Source of the DNA: an uncultured Haloferula sp.
GTDB lineage: Bacteria > Verrucomicrobiota > Verrucomicrobiae > Verrucomicrobiales > Akkermansiaceae
Assembly (NCBI GenBank): GCA_946481625.1
Contig: CAMLOZ010000092.1
Coordinates: forward strand, 1 to 9,647
Direction of reading: 5' to 3'
Length of the DNA: 9,647 bases
A program made the translations under genes and the position numbers. This document shows, in pieces, positions 5,848 through 9,647 of this stretch (positions within the stretch are counted from its first letter, which is position 1; each line of letters opens with the position of its first letter). The notes beneath the pieces were generated by a model. It saw nothing but the letters and a program-made list of their open reading frames with translations. It was not told the DNA's origin and made no database searches.

Positions 5848-6918
5848 ATGTCCTCGCCCAAATTGTTCAGTCCCGGCCCGATCGACGTTTCGCCTGAAAC
5901 CTTCGCCGCGATGTCGCGGACGATGATCGGTCACCGCGGCTCCGAGTTCGAAGCCCTCTACGCCTCGCTCCAGCCCGGCCTCCAGGCCATTTTCGGCACG
6001 TCCCGTCCGGTCTTCCTTTCCACCTCCTCCGCCTGGGGCGTGATGGAGGGTTCGTTGCGCAACCTCGCCCGCAAGAAGGTGCTGTGCCTGTGCTGCGGTG
6101 CCTTCTCCGACAAGTGGCTCGATGTCGCCAGGAAGTGCGGCTACGAGGCCGACTCGGTCCAGGTCGAGTGGGGCCAGGCCATCGACCCCGAAGCGGTGCG
6201 CGCCAAGCTTTCCGAAGGCGGCTTCGACACCGTGACCTTCATCCACAGCGAAACCTCGACCGGCGTGCTCAACGATCTGGCCGGGGTGGCAAAGGTGGTG
6301 AAGTCCTTCCCCGACACGATGCTGATCGTGGATACGGTTTCCTCGCTCTCCACGGTGCCGACGCCGATGGACGAGCTGGGCATCGACGTGATGCTCGCCG
6401 GCGTGCAGAAGGCGCTGGCGCTGCCACCGGGGCTCGCGGTCTTCGCGGTATCCGAGGCGGCCATGGAGCGTGCAAAGGTCACGCCGAACCGCGGCTACTA
6501 CTTCGACTTCGTGGAATTCGCGAAGAACGCGGCGGTGAACAACACGCCCTCGACCCCGGCGATTTCGATCCTCTTCGGGCTGCAATACATCCTCGGCCTG
6601 ATCGAGAAGGAGGGCATCGAAGCCCGTCATGCCCGCCACGTGAAGACGAACGCGATGATCCACGCCTGGGGTGCCAAGCGCGGCTTCGAGCACTTCGCGC
6701 CGGAAGGCTTCCGCTCAACCGCGCTGACCTGCTTCAAGACTCCGGAGGGCTTCGATCTTTCGGGCTTCATCAAGACGCTCAAGACGAAGCACAACTTCCT
6801 GATCAACGGCGGCTACGGCAAGATCAAGGGCACGACGTTCCGCATCTCCAACATGGGGAACGAAACGGAGGCGACCATCCAAGAGCTGATCGACGCGATG
6901 GAAGACGTGCTCGGTTGA
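5848..6918 (+). CDS. Class V aminotransferase (alanine/serine-glyoxylate aminotransferase family)
   Basis: PLP-dependent aminotransferase of 356 residues, cytoplasmic. I start it at the ATG at 5848, giving MSSPKLFSPGPIDVSPETF, because the fold of this family begins with the F-S/T-P-G-P motif. The in-frame ATG at 5779 would add 23 low-complexity residues lying in the divergent promoter region. Landmarks: FSPGPIDVSPE (7-17), GHRGSEFEALY (28-38), the cofactor loop STSSAWGVMEG (58-68), SETSTG (134-139), the pyridine-binding Asp in IVDTVSSL (D162), the Schiff-base lysine in AGVQKALALPPGL (K188), and NTPSTPAISILFGLQ further on, the usual substrate-site stretch. Length and motifs fit alanine-glyoxylate or serine-glyoxylate transaminases, feeding glycine/serine and glyoxylate metabolism. 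Amino donor and acceptor cannot be fixed from sequence alone, and a phosphoserine-type role is an alternative. It appears monocistronic: divergent from SRPBCC upstream, convergent with GNAT downstream. No Shine-Dalgarno sequence is visible. Confidence 0.92.
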   Translation: MSSPKLFSPGPIDVSPETFAAMSRTMIGHRGSEFEALYASLQPGLQAIFGTSRPVFLSTSSAWGVMEGSLRNLARKKVLCLCCGAFSDKWLDVARKCGYEADSVQVEWGQAIDPEAVRAKLSEGGFDTVTFIHSETSTGVLNDLAGVAKVVKSFPDTMLIVDTVSSLSTVPTPMDELGIDVMLAGVQKALALPPGLAVFAVSEAAMERAKVTPNRGYYFDFVEFAKNAAVNNTPSTPAISILFGLQYILGLIEKEGIEARHARHVKTNAMIHAWGAKRGFEHFAPEGFRSTALTCFKTPEGFDLSGFIKTLKTKHNFLINGGYGKIKGTTFRISNMGNETEATIQELIDAMEDVLG

Positions 6919-6948
6919 GCCTCCGACACGGACCAAGACAGACTTTCG

Positions 6949-6978
6949 GAGAAAGGGGACACGAGTGTCCCCTTTCTC
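6949..6978. terminator. Long perfect hairpin between convergent genes, likely two-way terminator
   Basis: GAGAAAGGGGACAC (6949-6962) and GTGTCCCCTTTCTC (6965-6978) are exact reverse complements, giving a 13-bp stem with a CGAG loop. It begins 30 bp after the aminotransferase stop codon, and its right arm enters the GNAT stop codon (6979-6977). By symmetry either transcript ends in a very stable hairpin. Neither strand has a proper U-run after the stem, so it may act mainly as a 3'-end protector or a weak terminator. Confidence 0.65.
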
Positions 6979-7411
6979 AGCTTTCCGCCGAATCCTTGAA
7001 ACGCTTGAATAGGTGATGGTGGGTCCGCCCCGGCGGAAAGCCGGGCAAAGCGGCAAACATCTCGTATCCCTGAGCCTCATAGAAGCCCCGGGCTTGGAAG
7101 TCGAAAGTCCCGAGCCAAGAGCCAATGCAGCCTCTCTCCACCGCGAGATCCTCGGCAGCGTGGAGAAGCCGACGGCCGAGGCCGCGTCCCCGCAGTTCCT
7201 CCTTCACCCAGAGGCCGTCGATCATCAGCCACCTCCACATGGTCGCGCCATAGACGCCGCCGATGAGCGCGCCCTCGGCATCCCGCAGGGCGAGGGACAC
7301 CGGTTGCCAATCCCGGGGCCTCAGATCCGGCGGATCGGCTTCCCGGATGCCCTTGCGGATCAGCGCGGATAGAGCTGCGGCATCAGCATCCGGATCGAGT
7401 CGGTATGTCAT
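6977..7411 (-). CDS. GNAT family N-acetyltransferase
   Basis: Protein of 144 residues, the usual size of a single GNAT domain, cytoplasmic. The acetyl-CoA pyrophosphate-binding loop is clear at residues 68-83: WVKEELRGRGLGRRLL, with R74-x-x-G77-x-G79 followed by the helix LLHAAEDLAVERG. Before it comes the central strand ALIGGVYGATMWRWLMIDGLWV, and after it the C-terminal FDFQARGFYEAQGYEMFAAL, where Y111 and the FYEAQGYE turn match the usual general-acid region. The end contains PPGRTHHHLFKRF, typical of small soluble GNATs annotated only as acetyltransferase. The acceptor is unknown; small molecules or a protein N-terminus or lysine are all possible. The gene stands alone on its strand, with its 3' end in the hairpin at 6949-6978. 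The ATG at 7411 has no convincing ribosome binding site, but no other in-frame start fits the fold better. Confidence 0.88.
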   Translation of the reverse strand: MTYRLDPDADAAALSALIRKGIREADPPDLRPRDWQPVSLALRDAEGALIGGVYGATMWRWLMIDGLWVKEELRGRGLGRRLLHAAEDLAVERGCIGSWLGTFDFQARGFYEAQGYEMFAALPGFPPGRTHHHLFKRFKDSAES

Positions 7412-7462
7412 TCTCGTAGGAAGATCGAGCTAGTTTTAGGGATCGGGGGCAGGGAGCGTCGA

Positions 7463-7482
7463 TCCATTACCGTCCATTACGG
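7463..7482. repeat. Short tandem direct repeat, two 10-bp units
   Basis: TCCATTACCG (7463-7472) is followed at once by TCCATTACGG (7473-7482), nine of ten bases alike. It lies 52 bp upstream of the minus-strand GNAT start and 30 bp upstream of the small frameshifted reading frame, so it could be a paired regulator site for either. It is short, and chance is possible. Confidence 0.3.
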
Positions 7483-7511
7483 CTGCGGGAAAGGGTAACC
7501 TGGAGATGGGA

Positions 7512-7711
7512 ATGGCTAACCCTCTCCGCGCCGATCATAACAGTTACTCCTTGAAAACCGCGGCTCGCAATGGGTGTTGGTGCGGGATCTTTTCGATGCC
7601 ACGGGATCCCGGATCTCGCATTTGGAGGGCCCCCGACTCCTGAACGCCGAATACAAGAGCCTTGCCCGATGGCGGCACTTGTCCAAGCTCTTCGAGCGCG
7701 TCACCGAATGA
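7512..7711 (+). pseudogene. Possible small gene (about 66 codons) broken by a one-base frameshift
   Basis: This sits in the 410-bp gap between the GNAT and DUF1080 genes. An ATG at 7512 has the best ribosome binding site in the window (GGAG at 7502-7505, six bases before the ATG) and reads MANPLRADHNSYSLK, then stops near 7642. A -1 shift at the AAAA run (7554-7557) leads into an open frame ending at TGA 7709-7711. Its 51 codons look protein-like: NRGSQWVLVRDLFDATG, then SRISHLEGPRLLNAEYK, then SLARWRHLSKLFERVTE, with G or C at the third base in 40 of 51 codons. That second frame has an in-frame TAA at 7538 and no ATG of its own. Options are a decayed gene, a sequencing error, programmed -1 shifting, or a short GTG-start peptide from about 7574. 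I do not recognise the protein. Apart from this, the tandem repeat at 7463 and a leader-like repeat at 7808-7821, I see nothing else in the gap. Confidence 0.3.
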
Positions 7712-7821
7712 CCCGCTCCGTCCCGCTCGCGGTGGTTCTCTCCGATGCATGGGGAACCGAAAGCAAAATCCGCCTAAACCCCGGTTGCCGCCAGGGCGTT
7801 AGAAGATACCCCTTGAAAACC

Positions 7822-8514
7822 ATGAAATCCGTCCTGTTGTTCCTCGCCATGGCCGTGCCCGCCTTTTCCGCTCCCAATACCCTCACGCCCGAGGAGAAGA
7901 AGGAGAACTTCAAGCTGCTCTTCGACGGCAAGTCGCTGAAGGGCTGGCGCACCTACAAGCAAGAGGAGCCGAAGCCCGAGTGGAAGGTCGAGGATGGGGC
8001 CCTCACCCTGACCGCCAAGGGCGGCGGCGACCTGATCACCGAGGACGAATACAAGGACTTCGACTTCCGCTGCGAATGGAGGATTGCGGAAAAGGGCAAC
8101 TCCGGGATCATGTGGCACTCCACGGAGGACCACGGCGCTCCCTACGAGACCGGCCCGGAGTACCAGATCCTCGATTCCTTCGACAAGCCGGACCACAAGT
8201 ATCCCCACGAGATCAAGAAGGGGAACATCGCCGGGAGCTTCTATGACATCTATCCGGGCAAAGCCGAGTGGTCCAAGCCGGTCGGTGAGTGGAACGAGAC
8301 CCGCATCGTGGTGAAGGGCACCAAGATCACGCTCTACCTCAATGGCAACGTAACCGCCGACGTGGACACCAAGAGCGACGAATTCAAGGCCGCGTTCGAC
8401 AAGTCCAAGTTCAAGGACTGGGCCCACTTCAACAAGGCGGAGAAGGGACACATCGTGTTCCAGGACCATGGGGACAAGGTCGCTTTCCGCAATATCCGGA
8501 TCAAGAAGCTCTGA
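7822..8514 (+). CDS. Secreted DUF1080 family protein (3-keto-disaccharide hydrolase domain)
   Basis: Protein of 230 residues. I use the ATG at 7822 because it opens a textbook signal peptide, MKSVLLFLAMAVPAFSA, cleaved before P18. The in-frame ATG at 7570 would add 84 residues through a region whose coding signal lies in another frame. The mature part is one DUF1080 domain (PF06439), a concanavalin-like beta sandwich: FKLLFDGKSLKGW (30-42), WKVEDGALTLTAKGGGDLIT (54-73), YKDFDFRCEWRI (77-88), GNSGIMWHS (92-100), GPEYQILDS (111-119), GEWNETRIVVKG (155-166), ITLYLNG (169-175) and GHIVFQDHGDKVAFRNIRIK (209-228). Family members act outside the cytoplasm on 3-keto-glycosides made by sugar oxidoreductases; whether this one does is inferred from the family. 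No Gfo/Idh/MocA oxidoreductase is in the window. The gene has its own strong terminator. The leader CCTTGAAAACC directly before the ATG lacks a Shine-Dalgarno sequence and recurs at 7549-7559. Confidence 0.93.
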   Translation: MKSVLLFLAMAVPAFSAPNTLTPEEKKENFKLLFDGKSLKGWRTYKQEEPKPEWKVEDGALTLTAKGGGDLITEDEYKDFDFRCEWRIAEKGNSGIMWHSTEDHGAPYETGPEYQILDSFDKPDHKYPHEIKKGNIAGSFYDIYPGKAEWSKPVGEWNETRIVVKGTKITLYLNGNVTADVDTKSDEFKAAFDKSKFKDWAHFNKAEKGHIVFQDHGDKVAFRNIRIKKL

Positions 8515-8539
8515 GGTCCTCCCCCGTTTTGCGAACTTC

Positions 8540-8568
8540 AAAGGCCCGCCATCACGGCGGGCCTTTTT
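8540..8568. terminator. Strong rho-independent terminator after the DUF1080 gene
   Basis: AAAGGCCCGCC (8540-8550) pairs perfectly with GGCGGGCCTTT (8556-8566) around ATCAC, an 11-bp stem running into a five-T tract (8564-8568). It begins 26 bp after the DUF1080 stop. On the minus strand the stem is followed by TTTGAAG, so it may also end the convergent membrane-protein transcript, whose stop codon is 13 bp away. Confidence 0.9.
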
Positions 8569-8580
8569 CGTGAAGACGGT

Positions 8581-9237
8581 TCAATTCCGGTCGCTGAGGA
8601 GCAGGAGGATCAACTCGGGCGACCTCGAGATCACCAGCTTCGAACCGAGACAAAGGGAACCGAGGCAGGCGATGATGCCCGCGATGGCCACCCAGTGGTT
8701 CCAGTCGTGCCGGACCCGGACCTTCGGCAAGACGGCGCGTGAGATCATCGCAGCAAAAACCGCGACAACCCCGGCCAGGGGAGCGAGGAGGAACAGCGAG
8801 CCCTCGAGGCGATCCGGAGTGCGCGGCGCCAGCAACTGCATGGCACAGACAGCGCATGCGGTGGTGCCGGTCATGAGCAGCGCGAGTCCGGCGATCGAGA
8901 GCTTCGGCCTGGGCAGATTGTGACGGCCACCGCGGTTCATCAGCTCCAGGAGATCCCGCACCGAGCGGATCCTCCGGCCCGCTTTGAGAAGGCGCCCTTC
9001 GAACATCCGCGATGCCGGCGGTCGCTCGATGGAAAGCTGGCGCACCCGGAGGCGCGCGTACTCGGCGAGGGCGGTCTCGCGAGTACCACCCGACACCGCA
9101 AGCGCGGTGGACCAGAGGGCGGGCTCCAACTCGTTGCGGAAGATCTCGAGCTTCACGACTTCCACCAGTTCGCGGGTGGCCTGTGTTTCGGGATCGGGGC
9201 TGCGCTGAGCCCGGAGGGAGAGCGCGAAGAGTCTCAT
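8581..9237 (-). CDS. Predicted inner-membrane protein with three C-terminal membrane helices, function unknown
   Basis: Protein of 218 residues that I do not recognise. I start it at the ATG at 9237 (MRLFALSLRAQRSPDPE); an upstream in-frame TTG at 9267 would add ten residues. The first 110 residues are charged and mostly helical in character (ELVEVVKLEIFRNELEPALW, TALAEYARLRVRQL, RRIRSVRDLLELMNRGGR), suggesting a cytoplasmic helical region with many arginines. Three hydrophobic segments follow: about 113-137 (LSIAGLALLMTGTTACAVCA), 144-170 (LEGSLFLLAPLAGVVAVFAA) and 181-203 (HWVAIAGIIACLGSLCLGSK). By the positive-inside rule the RHNLPRPK before the first helix favours a cytoplasmic N-terminal half. 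No enzyme or transporter motif is visible. The start overlaps, as ATGA, the stop of a 56-codon upstream reading frame that is probably not a gene. The bases GTGGA next to the ATG are too close for a proper ribosome binding site. Confidence 0.75.
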   Translation of the reverse strand: MRLFALSLRAQRSPDPETQATRELVEVVKLEIFRNELEPALWSTALAVSGGTRETALAEYARLRVRQLSIERPPASRMFEGRLLKAGRRIRSVRDLLELMNRGGRHNLPRPKLSIAGLALLMTGTTACAVCAMQLLAPRTPDRLEGSLFLLAPLAGVVAVFAAMISRAVLPKVRVRHDWNHWVAIAGIIACLGSLCLGSKLVISRSPELILLLLSDRN

Positions 9238-9510
9238 TCCACGCTCGGGTCGATCGGGCCGTAACAAAGGGCGGCGTGGAGATCGGTTCGATCCGGATAC
9301 GCCCGCGACGTGCTACCGGAGAATGCGATGCCGGGGTGAGACATCACAAACGGATTCCGGAAACGTGACGAAGGGGCGCGACGAGGGGTGGTCGCAGTCT
9401 TCATGAATGGGGGGTGAAAGCGACGGAAGACAACCCCTTCGCGAGCGCGATGACAACCGATTTGTGCGGCGCGACCCCTCCTGTTAGATCGAAGCCTTGA
9501 CGATGAAGAA
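9238..9510. other. Intergenic stretch with no clear gene
   Basis: This is most of the 303-bp gap between the membrane-protein gene and the last reading frame. The only sizeable minus-strand frame is the 56-codon one at 9404-9234, which has G or C at the third base in 38 of 56 codons, no ribosome binding site and no recognisable domain. On the plus strand TTGTGC and TAGATC lie 17 bp apart near 9460-9490, a weak promoter-like pair ahead of an ATG at 9503. I see no RNA gene or mobile-element end here. Confidence 0.4.
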
Positions 9511-9536
9511 GTCGCGGCTCCGCATAAAGCCGCGAC
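9511..9536 (-). terminator. Hairpin with T-rich tail, probable terminator of the right-edge minus-strand gene
   Basis: GTCGCGGCT (9511-9519) and AGCCGCGAC (9528-9536) form a perfect 9-bp stem with an 8-base loop. Read on the minus strand, the stem begins 4 bp after the TGA at 9543-9541 and is followed by TTCTTC. The order stop codon, GC-rich stem, T-rich tail is what a factor-independent terminator for a minus-strand gene should look like. Confidence 0.55.
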
Positions 9537-9540
9537 CGGA

Positions 9541-9647
9541 TCAGTCGTCGTTCCCGGTGAACCCCGCGGTGGCGGCGGGCAGCCGTTTCGGCGTCACGAG
9601 AACCGGAGCCTGATGTTCACGGATAGCGGACGCGGGAGGATTCGCAC
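9541..9647 (-). CDS. Possible C-terminal 34 residues of a gene cut by the right edge
   Basis: One minus-strand frame is open from the window edge to TGA at 9543-9541, ending in EHQAPVLVTPKRLPAATAG and then FTGNDD; the other two minus frames stop inside the same stretch. The composition is plausible for a protein tail and a terminator-like hairpin follows directly, but 34 codons of GC-rich DNA can stay open by chance. No family can be named. A competing plus-strand frame, 9503-9613, begins MKKSRLRIKPRP, overlaps it and crosses the hairpin; I rank it lower. Confidence 0.35.
   Translation of the reverse strand, partial: ANPPASAIREHQAPVLVTPKRLPAATAGFTGNDD

Noticed and set aside
5833..6693. 286-codon minus-strand frame opposite the aminotransferase gene
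   Set aside because: No recognisable domain and His/Arg-rich shadow composition; the plus-strand aminotransferase motifs are unambiguous.
6084..7016. 310-codon plus-strand frame overlapping the aminotransferase gene
   Set aside because: Arg/Gly-rich out-of-frame shadow of a well-supported PLP enzyme; it runs through the hairpin into the GNAT gene.
7570..7821. 84-residue N-terminal extension of the DUF1080 protein from the ATG at 7570
   Set aside because: The ATG at 7822 gives a standard signal peptide directly before the domain, while the extension is Cys/Pro/Arg-rich and lies where a different frame shows coding character.

Overview
The window looks like ordinary chromosomal DNA from a GC-rich bacterium, most likely of the Verrucomicrobiota (Luteolibacter/Haloferula-like). 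This is an inference from the gene mix: a secreted DUF1080 (3-keto-disaccharide hydrolase) protein, a large FG-GAP/Calx-beta secreted protein, small secreted EF-hand proteins, a secreted six-repeat propeller, and almost no recognisable Shine-Dalgarno sequences. I see no phage, transposon, CRISPR, tRNA or rRNA.

Layout, left to right. Positions 1-3825 hold three genes on the minus strand: the N-terminus of an Amidohydrolase_2-type metal hydrolase (cut by the left edge), an 836-residue secreted protein made of two FG-GAP propellers around a Calx-beta domain, and a 303-residue secreted propeller protein. A 216-bp divergent control region with stacked inverted repeats and a TTGACA promoter leads into two tandem plus-strand genes for secreted EF-hand proteins, with four and six EF-hands. 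They converge on a minus-strand SRPBCC-domain gene, which is divergent from a class V aminotransferase gene. The aminotransferase converges on a GNAT acetyltransferase gene across a long perfect hairpin. A 410-bp gap follows that contains a probable broken small gene. Next come the secreted DUF1080 hydrolase, a strong terminator, a minus-strand three-helix membrane protein of unknown function, a 303-bp gap, and at the right edge probably the last codons of another minus-strand gene behind its own hairpin.

Working together: the first half of the window is rich in exported proteins, and two groups of them belong to calcium-associated families (Calx-beta in one protein, ten EF-hands in two others). 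No pathway links all the genes. The second half is a mosaic of single-gene units of alternating direction, with an inverted repeat at every convergent junction.

I did not find a convincing new multi-gene system. The items most worth checking are the 7 + Calx-beta + 7 architecture, the paired register of the EF-hand proteins, the frameshifted small ORF before the DUF1080 gene together with a near-identical 15-bp leader repeat, and the competing readings at the right edge.
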